A stretch of DNA of 27,482 bases, taken from positions 1 to 27,482 of the IMG/VR virus record IMGVR_UViG_3300032313_001843; one strand, given 5' to 3'. Below, piece by piece: positions 4,766-12,579 of the stretch (the first letter of the stretch is position 1; every line of letters starts with the position of its first letter). The notes under the pieces are model-generated. The model was not told where the DNA came from. It made no database searches and saw nothing but the letters and a program-made list of their open reading frames with translations. This DNA comes from a virus. Both the position numbers and the translations under genes were made by a program.

Positions 4766-7516
4766 ATGCAATTTGTCTGTTCGTTAAATTCTGAAGTTAA
4801 AAAATATGTAAACCCTAAAACAGGGAAAATAAGTGCAGGGGGTAACTTTAAATCATTCAATGAGAATTGGATTCCTGTTACCGAAAGCATTACTTTTATA
4901 TCAGAACAAGTAAAAGAAGGTGAAGGTCTTTGTGCGTGGCATTTAGTAGATGGCAAACGCATTAAGGATAAAACTGGATGTATTCAAGCAGGCTTGATTA
5001 TTATTGACATCGATAATCAATTAGACGGAAAAACAGAAGATGGTGAAAAAATACAAAAGCAAGAATTAACTCCTACTCAAGCACTCGAATTAGATCTTTG
5101 TAAAAACTATCTGTCCTCTGCTTATTACTCTCCTAGTTCCACGGCGGAATGGCCTCGATTTAGATTGGTCTTTGGGTTAGAAAAACCGATACTAGACCCA
5201 GATTTTTTTCAATGGTTTACAAGGCAAATCTCCCAACAAATTCCGGGCTCAGATCGTAGAGCGACATTAACGGTAAACCTTTTTTATGGCTCAAAACAGG
5301 GAGAAGATCTTATATGCGTTACAGATAAATTTATACCAGCGGTAAAAATTGACGAAGCTTATATTGCTTACACACGAATTCCTAAAGAAGAATCTACAGA
5401 ATCAGATCCGTTAGAAGCATTAAAAATCAAATACGCCGACGAGGGAGCGGAGATCAGCAAACTGGTCAGTAACGCGGTTAAGGAAATACTCGAAGGCAAT
5501 CAAGTCGAAGACAGGTCGTTTGCCATGGCTATGGTTCTCAAAGAAATCATAGGCTGGTGCAACTGGTTACGCGAATCACAAGTCCCAACACGAGAAAAAC
5601 CACTTGACATAGCACACCGTGCGTTCTATGCTCTGTATGACTACGCACCTGAGCTTGATGGCAAATTTAACCGAATCTTAAACAGCATCACTGATGCTTC
5701 TTCTTTGAAGCCAGCTATTTCGCTTGCTGTAGAGAATGGAGAATTATCTCCATGGAAAAAGTTAAAGTCTCACTATAAAGATCTCTTTGAGACCTTATGC
5801 CCAGATCAAATCAAATCAGACATCAAGAGTAGAAAAGCAAAACCAGTAAATTCAATACTGGCCTTTGACATTTTTTCGGAAGATTCTTTCCAAACAACAT
5901 CAACATCAACACCTTTACCTTCACCTGATTCAATGGTTACCACACCAGCAACACCAGCTCAGCTAATAAACTTGCAGCAAAACAACAGGCAGTTTTCGGA
6001 GAACGACATTGCCGATGTTATTGTTAACAACTATGGCGATCGCTTTTTATTCGACTCGACCTTAGACGAGTTCTTTACTTACGACGACGACCAAGGTATT
6101 TGGTATCTCCAAGACGATCAGCATATTAAGCGTAGGATTGTAAAAACCCTAGACACTTTTGTTGTAGCTGGTGTTCTACCGAAGTACAACTCAGCTACCG
6201 TGGCTTCCGTTTATCAAATACTAAAAGCTAAAATGTTACGTTCGATCGATGGCGGACGTACCTCTATATGGAACAAAGGGCGCCGTTTTATACCATTTAA
6301 GAATGGTATCTTAGATCCGGACACACAACAATTTAACGCTGGTAACCATAAGGATTTGTTTTTACGAACAAAGCTAGGTTACGACTACGACAAAAAAGCT
6401 ACGTGCCCTAAGTTTATTACTTGGCTAGAACATGCTGTCGGAACAGAGAAGGTAGTTATTATCCAAGCATTTCTACGTGCGTTGGTAACAGGTTATGTCA
6501 CAGGAGAAAAGTTTCTTCACTTAATTGGTCCGGGCGGTACAGGTAAGTCCACGCTGCAACAAATTCTGATCGCCCTTGCTGGGTTTGGCGGGACACATAC
6601 AAGCGATTTGGAAACAATTGAAACCAATCGTTTCGAGACTCACAACCTTATCGGCAAACGGTTATTGCTTCTGACAGACGAGGCTTCTTTCTCAAAACGT
6701 TTAGACACGTTAAAAAAACTTACTTCCTCCTCTGATACCTTAAGGGCGGAGCGAAAGTATGGGACACAGACGATTAACTTTAAGCCGGAGTTGATGGTTT
6801 GTATTGCTTCTAACGAACACATATCGTCTTCCGATATTAGTAGCGGATTGGAGCGTCGTCGTTTAACGATTGTCATGGACAAAGTTGTCCCTCCTTCTCA
6901 ACGTAAAAATCTTATAAATGTGTATGAAGATCGTATAGAAGGTGAGCTAGCTCCAGAACTATCAGGAATTGTGAGCTGGGCTTTATCAATGACGCGAGAT
7001 CAAATGCGCGATGTTTTGAGCAATCCTGTCAAGCATTGCCCCACGCTGAACGCTACTGATATCGAAGCTCTGGTATTTAATAATCCAATTTGCGCGTGGC
7101 TTTCGGACTGTTGTTTGTATGCGCCTAATTCGACTACAAGTATTGGAGGAGGTGCTTTCCGACCTTCTACGGATGAAAGCGAACGTGGTTTGTATGTTAA
7201 AAATGCATACGTTGAGCTGTACGCAAGCTACGTTAACTTCTGTAAATCAAATGGATACAAACATGCGGCTAAACAAAGATTTGTAGATCGCTTAAAAGAA
7301 ACAGCACAGAATGTCCTAAAGATTGAGAAGGTAGACCCTCGATTAATTGGAGGCAAAGCAGTCGTTACTGGTTTACAATTGAAGCCGTATGATGTCACTA
7401 CAGATCGTGCGTCATACGGAGACACTCGTCTCCCGTCGCCGATCGAATGGGCATCAAACCCAACATATGACCTTTGGAAAATTGCTTTTGAAACTCATGA
7501 CACTAAAACAACCTAG
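4766..7516 (+). CDS. Primase-helicase: AEP-type primase domain plus P4/D5-family SF3 helicase
   Basis: 916 aa from ATG, with GGAG 7 bases upstream. The N-terminal region has an archaeo-eukaryotic primase look: LIIIDIDN (Asp81, Asp83, catalytic DxD) and WPRFRLVFGLEKP (129-141). A Ser/Thr/Pro-rich linker at about 385-415 separates it from a D5_N-like region. The helicase has Walker A GPGGTGKS (588-595), Walker B LLLLTDE (Asp638, Glu639) and the SF3/P4-type GLERRR (694-699) as arginine finger region. It would unwind and prime phage DNA replication. No DNA polymerase is seen in the window. The C-terminus (750-916) is probably a winged-helix-like D5 tail. The end overlaps the next start by 20 bp. 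Confidence 0.88.
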   Translation: MQFVCSLNSEVKKYVNPKTGKISAGGNFKSFNENWIPVTESITFISEQVKEGEGLCAWHLVDGKRIKDKTGCIQAGLIIIDIDNQLDGKTEDGEKIQKQELTPTQALELDLCKNYLSSAYYSPSSTAEWPRFRLVFGLEKPILDPDFFQWFTRQISQQIPGSDRRATLTVNLFYGSKQGEDLICVTDKFIPAVKIDEAYIAYTRIPKEESTESDPLEALKIKYADEGAEISKLVSNAVKEILEGNQVEDRSFAMAMVLKEIIGWCNWLRESQVPTREKPLDIAHRAFYALYDYAPELDGKFNRILNSITDASSLKPAISLAVENGELSPWKKLKSHYKDLFETLCPDQIKSDIKSRKAKPVNSILAFDIFSEDSFQTTSTSTPLPSPDSMVTTPATPAQLINLQQNNRQFSENDIADVIVNNYGDRFLFDSTLDEFFTYDDDQGIWYLQDDQHIKRRIVKTLDTFVVAGVLPKYNSATVASVYQILKAKMLRSIDGGRTSIWNKGRRFIPFKNGILDPDTQQFNAGNHKDLFLRTKLGYDYDKKATCPKFITWLEHAVGTEKVVIIQAFLRALVTGYVTGEKFLHLIGPGGTGKSTLQQILIALAGFGGTHTSDLETIETNRFETHNLIGKRLLLLTDEASFSKRLDTLKKLTSSSDTLRAERKYGTQTINFKPELMVCIASNEHISSSDISSGLERRRLTIVMDKVVPPSQRKNLINVYEDRIEGELAPELSGIVSWALSMTRDQMRDVLSNPVKHCPTLNATDIEALVFNNPICAWLSDCCLYAPNSTTSIGGGAFRPSTDESERGLYVKNAYVELYASYVNFCKSNGYKHAAKQRFVDRLKETAQNVLKIEKVDPRLIGGKAVVTGLQLKPYDVTTDRASYGDTRLPSPIEWASNPTYDLWKIAFETHDTKTT
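6036..6043. repeat. HIP1 palindrome GCGATCGC
   Basis: One perfect copy of the highly iterated palindrome of many cyanobacterial genomes, inside the primase-helicase gene. A single copy is weak support for a cyanobacterial host. Confidence 0.6.
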
Positions 7517-8099
7517 TTCTTTTTTTGGCGTTCTTACCGGCATAGGTGCAGCAGCAAGTATTGGAGCAGCTTGGTTCCAACCCACGGTGTTTGCACCTAT
7601 ATTGGCTGCCTCAGGCGGTGTTCTGTTTGGGGCGTCCGTTCTATCGGAAAAGAAAAGACAAGAGGAGATTGAAATTACAGAGGCCACGAACGTAGCGTCA
7701 AACTTTAGTCGTTTATACGACACCAACAAAGGAATCGTATCGGCAGAACAACTTGCAATTAATTCGAACGTAGATATAAATCGGATTAATGAGTTCCTCG
7801 GTAGGTTACTTGAGGAACAAAAAGGGCAACTAATTAAAACAGAACAAGGAATAGTTTATTCTTTTCCTCACCCTACTCACGTACTTACTGAGTTAACAAA
7901 TAACGCTAAAAATTGGGCATTTGCGCAACAAGAGCAATTACTTCAACAAATTAATGCACTACAGCAACAAACTGCCATGATTGCTGCTCAACAAGCCGCA
8001 ATGCGAGTTCCGTTACAGCCCTTAGGACCAGATCAACAATCCTTAAAAAATAATGAAGTTGCTAAGCCCGGTGGTGACTTGTGGAATAGTTTACTATAA
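7497..8099 (+). CDS. Membrane protein with a winged-helix domain and Gln-rich tail
   Basis: 200 aa from the ATG that overlaps the end of the primase-helicase gene; longer frames upstream only read through that gene. Two hydrophobic segments (about 9-27 and 30-49, rich in Gly/Ala) form a hairpin membrane anchor. Residues 58-125 read as a winged helix: SRLYDTNKGIVSAEQLAINS, NVDINRINEFLGRLLEEQKG, then the wing IKTEQGIVYSF. Residues 143-170 are Gln-rich coiled coil. The arrangement suggests a membrane-tethered DNA- or protein-binding factor, perhaps anchoring the replisome next to which it is encoded. No named family recognised. Confidence 0.7.
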   Translation: MTLKQPSSFFGVLTGIGAAASIGAAWFQPTVFAPILAASGGVLFGASVLSEKKRQEEIEITEATNVASNFSRLYDTNKGIVSAEQLAINSNVDINRINEFLGRLLEEQKGQLIKTEQGIVYSFPHPTHVLTELTNNAKNWAFAQQEQLLQQINALQQQTAMIAAQQAAMRVPLQPLGPDQQSLKNNEVAKPGGDLWNSLL

Positions 8100-8129
8100 T
8101 TAAAGAATGCGAACGCAGAGCGACTTAAT

Positions 8130-8160
8130 GGCGGGCCTAATCAAGCCCGCCTTCGCTTTA
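8130..8160 (+). terminator. Terminator hairpin between convergent genes
   Basis: GGCGGGC (8130-8136) pairs perfectly with GCCCGCC (8145-8151) around an 8-base loop, followed by TTCGCTTTAT. The U-run is poor, but the GC-rich stem lies between the ends of the + strand replication operon and the - strand thyX gene, so it may stop transcription from both sides. Confidence 0.65.
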
Positions 8161-8853
8161 TCTATAGTTAATATTTAACCACCCACGCAGGCTGTGATCA
8201 TCACTAGCGGCTGATATTACTGCTTCTGTTGTAATAGGAAGTATTGTAGACAAACTAATCCCAATACCCGAGGCAATTTTTCGGTGTTCTTTTTGAGTTT
8301 CAACAGACGCTCGAAGCCCAACATAATGTATAAAAGATCTAATAGTCCCAGTAATGTATATTTTTGTAGGAGAACACATCATTAATACGTTTCTGGCACA
8401 TTCTTTAGCTACTCCCTCATTAATCATATCTTTATATAATTTTTTACTTTCATAAAAATGATCGAATATACGTTGTTTAAACTTTGCAACCGTCTCAATA
8501 TCCATATTTTCAGTAGAGTTTTGTCTATTTGTTGGATCTTGTTTCCGTAAATCAAAATCCCAACAAGTCAACTCTGATTCTTCTAAAAGATCCAACGGAT
8601 CACAATACCTTTGACTTAGCTCTTGAAAATTAAAAGATTTGTGCCTGATAATCTGAGCTGATATAGCTCTTGAAGTTATAATTTCAAAACTTGCCGATGC
8701 TTGCTCAAAAATACTCCAATGGCTATGCCGAATACAATACTTTAAAAGTTTTGTAAATTCAGTTTTGTCAGGATTTTTTGCGCTAACTCTGGCATGACGA
8801 GCTATAACTCGTTCAGCATCAGGTGTTACCCAGTCAAGTTGGACTTTATGCAC
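8158..8853 (-). CDS. thyX: Flavin-dependent thymidylate synthase
   Basis: 231 aa, GTG start. ThyX makes dTMP from dUMP with FAD, NADPH and methylene-tetrahydrofolate, feeding phage DNA synthesis. The signature RHRx7S is present as RHKSFNFQELS (70-80), with Lys72 in place of the last Arg, followed by QRY. Further family segments are HSHWSIFEQASASFEI (43-58), ECARNVLMMCSPTK (151-164) and LRASVETQKEHRKIA (180-194). Length is normal. It ends at the terminator shared with the convergent operon. ThyX is common in cyanophages. I see no Shine-Dalgarno before the GTG. Confidence 0.93.
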   Translation of the reverse strand: MHKVQLDWVTPDAERVIARHARVSAKNPDKTEFTKLLKYCIRHSHWSIFEQASASFEIITSRAISAQIIRHKSFNFQELSQRYCDPLDLLEESELTCWDFDLRKQDPTNRQNSTENMDIETVAKFKQRIFDHFYESKKLYKDMINEGVAKECARNVLMMCSPTKIYITGTIRSFIHYVGLRASVETQKEHRKIASGIGISLSTILPITTEAVISAASDDHSLRGWLNINYR

Positions 8854-8899
8854 AAGAGGCTAAACAACTTTATCTACATTAAAGCCACGTGGGGTTTTT

Positions 8900-9028
8900 T
8901 CAAGTACGAGGGAATGCTTCTTGGTACCTAAGCCGCTTTGTAAGTTCGGACGGCGTGATACCTGCGACCCTCATGGGATCAAGACCCAACCTTGAACCCG
9001 CCATACGGACTGGAAAATCGTTATCCAT
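8900..9028 (-). CDS. Small 42-aa protein, TAATG-coupled
   Basis: The ATG at 9028 overlaps the TAA of the upstream gene in a TAATG junction, the same junction that joins the two genes before it. The product is MDNDFPVRMAGSRLGLDPMR followed by VAGITPSELTKRLRYQEAF and PRT. The Pro-Ser-Glu-Leu-Thr-Lys-Arg helix start and ordered composition look like a real protein and not noise. No family recognised. It is last in its chain; 47 bp separate it from the GTG of thyX. Confidence 0.6.
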   Translation of the reverse strand: MDNDFPVRMAGSRLGLDPMRVAGITPSELTKRLRYQEAFPRT

Positions 9029-9540
9029 TACTTACCCATTTGCTTCATTGCTTTAACTTTAGCCAAAATCATTAAGTTTGTCGGTGTGTTGTGACTGGTT
9101 ACAGTTTTATTATCAGTAATTTCTTGCGTATTTAAAAAATACTGATTCGGGTTTAACATTTCTTGCTGAAGTAATGCTCGTTGCTCCGGAGTATTTTGAG
9201 CAATAGAAGCCATGTATTGCATCTGACTCATATCATCGGCACTATCCCGAAACGGAATCTCTTTCTGGTTGTACCCGGCAACACCAGTTAACTCGGTGCT
9301 TTTCTTAATGTTTCCTTCGCTGTACTCAACAGGACCAACGGGTGGTCTTGTGTAGACGCCACGGTTGTGTTGAATTTGGGCTGCTATCCGACTAGAGTCG
9401 TCCATCTGAACACCACGACGGATCCCAATCTCCAAAGGAGTGTTGGCCGTCATCAAACCGGGAGGCAGAGCCGCCAACCCACCTAGCGGCTTTAGCTCCG
9501 CAGGCATTTTATTTTCGCCGGGACGAGGAAGAATAGCCAT
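9028..9540 (-). CDS. Unknown phage protein, 170 aa
   Basis: ATG start in a TAATG overlap with the HNH gene upstream. The N-terminus is Pro/Leu/Gly-rich and unordered (LKPLGGLAALPPGLM), residues 40-95 are polar with several Pro, and residues 100-130 are helical (DDMSQMQYMASIAQ, PEQRALLQQEMLNPNQYF). The end is basic (ILAKVKAMKQMGK). No catalytic motif or membrane segment. The composition resembles small virion-associated or scaffold-like proteins of cyanophages, but I do not recognise it and cannot assign a role. Confidence 0.7.
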   Translation of the reverse strand: MAILPRPGENKMPAELKPLGGLAALPPGLMTANTPLEIGIRRGVQMDDSSRIAAQIQHNRGVYTRPPVGPVEYSEGNIKKSTELTGVAGYNQKEIPFRDSADDMSQMQYMASIAQNTPEQRALLQQEMLNPNQYFLNTQEITDNKTVTSHNTPTNLMILAKVKAMKQMGK

Positions 9541-9770
9541 TAGTGTTTAGATCTGTTGGCGCTACGGGACATTACTCTAATGTTAGCAGGGCTATTATCT
9601 AGAGGGTTGCCGTTTTTATGATCTACGTCTTTTCCGTCGTGTTTACGTACGCGCCCTTCCTTCTCTAAATGACGCCTGGCTTTGTTGCGGGCTGCTCGAC
9701 GTTTTCTTTGATCTTCGGTCCCGTGATATTGTTTGTATTCTTTGTCGTAATCTCTTTCTCGATCAGCCAT
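9540..9770 (-). CDS. Small HNH endonuclease
   Basis: 76 aa from ATG at 9770; a TTG nine bases earlier is less likely. The N-terminal half is a basic helix rich in Arg/Lys (QRKRRAARNKARRHLEKEG). The HNH core is VDHKNGNPLDNSPANIRVM, with Asp50-His51 and Asn63, then NRSKH at the end. This short form (DH-x-NG-x-x-DN-x-x-N-x-R) is common in phages as a homing or packaging-associated nicking enzyme. Single-domain, normal length. It heads the TAATG chain of three genes. Confidence 0.8.
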   Translation of the reverse strand: MADRERDYDKEYKQYHGTEDQRKRRAARNKARRHLEKEGRVRKHDGKDVDHKNGNPLDNSPANIRVMSRSANRSKH

Positions 9771-9817
9771 GAAAATCAAGTTATTACTTTAAGTTTACAC
9801 AGAGAACAAGTTTGCAC

Positions 9818-10066
9818 TTAATAATTGGCAATCTTGGACACTAAGGAAGTCAACTCCCATCCTGGAAGCAAGTAACCATAATCACGTGGTTCTGTAACTG
9901 TTTTTGTTTCTAAGCACACGCCACAAACACCTTCGTGATAAGTCGAACACCTTTTTTGTTCGCGACTCAAGACTTCTTTTAGTTCTAACTGATAATAAAG
10001 TCCGTACTGTTCGCCACAAGACCAACAAACCCATTGGGGTTGGTTTTTTGCAATTTTTATCTTCAT
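9818..10066 (-). CDS. Small zinc-binding protein with two Cys pairs
   Basis: 82 aa from ATG. Cys14-x-x-Cys17 (VCWSCGEQYG) and Cys48-x-x-Cys51 (VCGVCLET), with Cys40 and His44 nearby, make a probable zinc site. The end VTEPRDYGYL recalls a short protein family I associate with cyanophages and other aquatic phages; I have not verified this. Function unknown. It lies between two other small genes on the same strand and starts 21 bp after the 64-aa gene ends. Confidence 0.75.
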   Translation of the reverse strand: MKIKIAKNQPQWVCWSCGEQYGLYYQLELKEVLSREQKRCSTYHEGVCGVCLETKTVTEPRDYGYLLPGWELTSLVSKIANY

Positions 10067-10087
10067 AAAACTTAAGAAACAAAAACT

Positions 10088-10282
10088 CTACAAAGATTCT
10101 TTTTCTAATTCAATTAAAATTTGTTCCCTTACCAAAAGAGCAGAATCTAATTTAAACTGTTCCCATAAACCAGTAAAGCAATGGTTTTTAGGTTTATATT
10201 CTTGATATAAAAACTCCATAAAAGTAGCTTTGTCCTGCTCTTCTAAATAATCTAATGTGCTGACTGTTTGAGCTAATTCCAT
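10088..10282 (-). CDS. Small acidic helical protein, 64 aa
   Basis: ATG start. The sequence is almost wholly helical and acidic (TLDYLEEQDKATFMEFLYQE, LLVREQILIELEKESL) with no Cys pair, membrane segment or known motif. It heads a small - strand group with the zinc-binding gene that follows. Function unknown; I would expect an early-expressed accessory protein on size and composition alone. Confidence 0.65.
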   Translation of the reverse strand: MELAQTVSTLDYLEEQDKATFMEFLYQEYKPKNHCFTGLWEQFKLDSALLVREQILIELEKESL

Positions 10283-10350
10283 GAAGAATGTCTAGGTAGC
10301 CTTGATCCTAGCCCGACACACCTCTGTAAAACAAAGTAAATTGTTAAAAA

Positions 10351-11589
10351 TTACTTAATGGCTTCTATATACCAGCCAGTCCCTGGACCTTCCACGAGCC
10401 AACGAGGTCCTAGATTTTTTTTAGAGTACAGCAAATGGGATCCGTTAGAGTTTTGATATCCGCCATTAAGGAGGTCCATTTCCCCATAGGGGTCATTGAC
10501 TACATATGCCGTGTTATCTTCGTTCCGTCCAATAATAGTAAGCCAATGTCCTCCGCCACTTGGTTTACTTACAGGGCCATGATGAAGAACCCCGATAGGA
10601 ATAGGAAATCCTTTTGCTAGTTGCGAATCAATATCGCTCCAGCCACCATCTTGTCTGAACTCTACGTTCAATCCATACTGCTCTAAAGCAGTCACTTGAG
10701 CGGAAGGTTCTGTAGTATCCCCATACTTATAAACAGTAACCATGTACTCATCGTCGCTCGTTATGCTACTTGGTTTCACGTATTTAAGAAGCATTGCACA
10801 TGCACTTGAAAAGCAAGAACGCAAAGGATCTTTTTTATTATCTCTTTGGGAATAATAAGGTACGTCTAAGACAAGTTTTTTAGGATGTTTAAATTGAGGT
10901 TCAATAGAAGTTACTTTAGGATCATTTATAATTTTCCAATGGGTTGGATAAAACCACCAGACTTGATTAGGTTGCGCTTCTAATGTAATTTTGTAGTCTA
11001 CCTCACCAGGAACAATTGAAATGTTGGTCCAAGCATGAGCACTTCCTTTAGGCACAAACAGCTTCTGCTCGGGCGTCAGATCAGAAGTTTGACCTGGTTT
11101 ACGCTTTAACCACGTGTCACGTTGGGCAAGGATTGTATGAGCCAAAACATCATTCTTCGCACCTTTTAAGAATAGCTCACTCTCAGCTTTTCGCCTGCTA
11201 ACCAACCCAGGTAGTGTTTGATTCCCCGCTTTAACCCACTTAGAAAACTCAGCGGCAACAACCTTTTTATCTGTTTTTTCGTTAATTAAGTTTAAAAGAG
11301 TAGATGATCTAAAAGCTGAAACTCCGACGTTATAAGTAAAACTTACAAGGGCATCAAATTGGTTCTGATTTACAGGTACTTTTAGAGATTCTGTGACAGC
11401 TTTTTCGAAAATAGCGAGGTCAAAACGTAAATACTCCTCCGCTTTAACTTGCGATATGGTCTGACCTTCTTTAACCCCGGTGGTGGTACCAAACCCAATA
11501 GTCCAGACGCCCACGGAATCCTGATACGCAGTAAGTCTGCAGCCTTCGAACTGTTTAAGAAGTTCAATACCAGCTGCAGAGATTTTCAT
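10351..11589 (-). CDS. Two-domain endolysin: GH24 lysozyme plus C39-like cysteine peptidase
   Basis: 412 aa. Residues 1-143 are a T4-lysozyme-type GH24 muramidase with the exact E-8x-D-5x-T triad, Glu15, Asp24 and Thr30 (KQFEG, YQDSVGVWTIGFG). Residues 236-412 read as a Peptidase_C39-like fold: Gln248 (oxyanion), Cys259 in RSCFSSACAML, His348 in GGGHWLTI and Asp366 in VVNDPYG. The middle (165-230) is beta-rich and may be a binding module. It would cut both glycan and peptide parts of peptidoglycan. There is no signal peptide, so a holin is needed; two membrane genes lie just upstream on the other strand. Start is in a TAATG overlap with the gene before it. Confidence 0.88.
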   Translation of the reverse strand: MKISAAGIELLKQFEGCRLTAYQDSVGVWTIGFGTTTGVKEGQTISQVKAEEYLRFDLAIFEKAVTESLKVPVNQNQFDALVSFTYNVGVSAFRSSTLLNLINEKTDKKVVAAEFSKWVKAGNQTLPGLVSRRKAESELFLKGAKNDVLAHTILAQRDTWLKRKPGQTSDLTPEQKLFVPKGSAHAWTNISIVPGEVDYKITLEAQPNQVWWFYPTHWKIINDPKVTSIEPQFKHPKKLVLDVPYYSQRDNKKDPLRSCFSSACAMLLKYVKPSSITSDDEYMVTVYKYGDTTEPSAQVTALEQYGLNVEFRQDGGWSDIDSQLAKGFPIPIGVLHHGPVSKPSGGGHWLTIIGRNEDNTAYVVNDPYGEMDLLNGGYQNSNGSHLLYSKKNLGPRWLVEGPGTGWYIEAIK

Positions 11590-12029
11590 TACTGGTTGTA
11601 AATATCAACACCTATACGATACTCACAACCACTGCGCCCGTTAAGCTCAATGTACATATAATGAGTCCCAGAAGCACTAATTCTTTTTTGAGTTACAGAG
11701 TTAGCACGGGCGCTTAATTTAGAAGGTTTTGCAGACATAATTTCGGTTCCTGAACCGTTCAAAATTACAACGTCGCGGACTCCGTTTTGATCCCTGATAT
11801 TAACTTGCAGAATACCAGTGCCGTTAATTGTTAAAGGGTAGTAGTCAGAAAGCGCAAAGTATCCCTCCGCTGTATATTTTTTAGAGTTTGTTGTGTTGAC
11901 TACCACGCCGCTGCCGTTTACTTGTCGGCGCTGGTCAAAGTGGCTAGATGTGGTCCGTTGGGCTCCACTTGTCGAAGTCCCACTAGCGAGAACAACGTTC
12001 AGTTCTAGGTTTTTAGACAGTTCAGACAT
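11589..12029 (-). CDS. Beta-rich protein coupled to the endolysin, 146 aa
   Basis: ATG start; the stop overlaps the endolysin ATG (TAATG). After a polar N-terminus, the protein is a run of short strands rich in Gly, Ser, Thr and Asn (GYFALSDYYPLTINGTGILQ, YMYIELNGRSGCEYRIGVDI), which looks like a single beta-sandwich of the type found in virion decoration or carbohydrate-binding proteins. No catalytic motif. Tight coupling suggests it is made together with the endolysin, either as a structural protein or as a cell-wall-binding partner. Family not recognised. Confidence 0.7.
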   Translation of the reverse strand: MSELSKNLELNVVLASGTSTSGAQRTTSSHFDQRRQVNGSGVVVNTTNSKKYTAEGYFALSDYYPLTINGTGILQVNIRDQNGVRDVVILNGSGTEIMSAKPSKLSARANSVTQKRISASGTHYMYIELNGRSGCEYRIGVDIYNQ

Positions 12030-12083
12030 TTGACAAGATACCTAATAACTATAGTTTAGCCTAAAAAAATTTAAAGGGCTGAG

Positions 12084-12091
12084 TTAGAATA
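12084..12091 (+). promoter_or_regulatory. -10-like element TTAGAATA upstream of the holin candidate
   Basis: TTAGAATA lies 23 bases before the ATG at 12115. The same 8-mer lies 20 bases before the integrase ATG (13109-13116). No convincing -35 is visible. It may be a phage or sigma-70 -10 element (TAGAAT). Confidence 0.35.
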
Positions 12092-12114
12092 TATTGGTTA
12101 GTTTGGAGACGATA

Positions 12115-12363
12115 ATGGAAGCACTTGTTGCCTCTCTTGCGGGATTACTGGCTTTTTTCACCTGGTTGCATGAACAGAGGCAGCGAGTTACGGATAAAAG
12201 ATTTGAAAATATAAAAAAAAGATTAGAGTCTGTGGAAGAAAAAATAGAAAAACTACCGATAGACTACGTTTTAAAGAAAGATTTAAATAACGATCTTCAC
12301 GAAATAAGAACATGGTTACGTTCAATTAACGACAAAATAGATACTTTAATCCTCTCTCGTTAA
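12115..12363 (+). CDS. Membrane-anchored coiled-coil protein, holin candidate
   Basis: 82 aa. GGAG at 12105-12108 sits 6 bases before ATG 12115, which decides this start over the upstream in-frame TTG (12094). One hydrophobic segment at about 3-20 (ALVASLAGLLAFFTWL) is followed by a charged helix with heptad-like spacing (FENIKKRLESVEEKIEKL, IRTWLRSINDKIDTL). The layout matches phage holin- or XhlA-like proteins with one membrane segment and a cytoplasmic coiled coil. The divergent endolysin cluster next to it supports a lysis role; a spanin-like or unrelated membrane role is possible. Confidence 0.7.
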   Translation: MEALVASLAGLLAFFTWLHEQRQRVTDKRFENIKKRLESVEEKIEKLPIDYVLKKDLNNDLHEIRTWLRSINDKIDTLILSR

Positions 12364-12399
12364 CTACATGCTATTATAAAGACAGAAATTAATAGAATC

Positions 12400-12579
12400 A
12401 TGCTTGTTTACCTCACAGCTAACTGGTCGCAGATTTTAACTGCAATTGCCGCTGTCCACGCTGCAGCCCTTGTAATTGTAAACTTGACAAAAACACCAAA
12501 AGACGACGAGGTATTGACTCGCGTTTACCGTATTATCGAAATACTAGCTGGTGTAGTTACAAAACTAGTTAAGAAGTAG
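12400..12579 (+). CDS. Small membrane protein, 59 aa, second holin candidate
   Basis: ATG at 12400 to TAG at 12577-12579, 36 bp after the previous gene and overlapping the convergent HNH gene by 11 bp. The product has a hydrophobic segment at 10-29 (SQILTAIAAVHAAALVIVNL), a charged turn (TKTPKDDEV) and an amphipathic second helix (YRIIEILAGVVTKLVKK). This Thr-Pro-Lys-Asp-Asp layout is one I associate with small cyanophage membrane proteins. Its place beside a holin candidate and the endolysin cluster suggests lysis or antiholin function, not proven. Confidence 0.65.
   Translation: MLVYLTANWSQILTAIAAVHAAALVIVNLTKTPKDDEVLTRVYRIIEILAGVVTKLVKK

Noticed and set aside
8884-8900. CCACGTGG followed by GGTTTTTT as a + strand terminator
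   Set aside because: The palindrome has no loop and no + strand gene ends nearby; both flanking genes are on the - strand.
8941-9020. tRNA- or tmRNA-like look of the stretch after the 170-aa gene
   Set aside because: It lacks T-loop and acceptor pairing and is explained by the TAATG-coupled 42-aa gene.
9882-10082. 66-aa - strand frame overlapping the zinc-binding gene
   Set aside because: It is the same DNA read in another frame; the 82-aa frame has two Cys pairs and a familiar end, while this one has no pattern.
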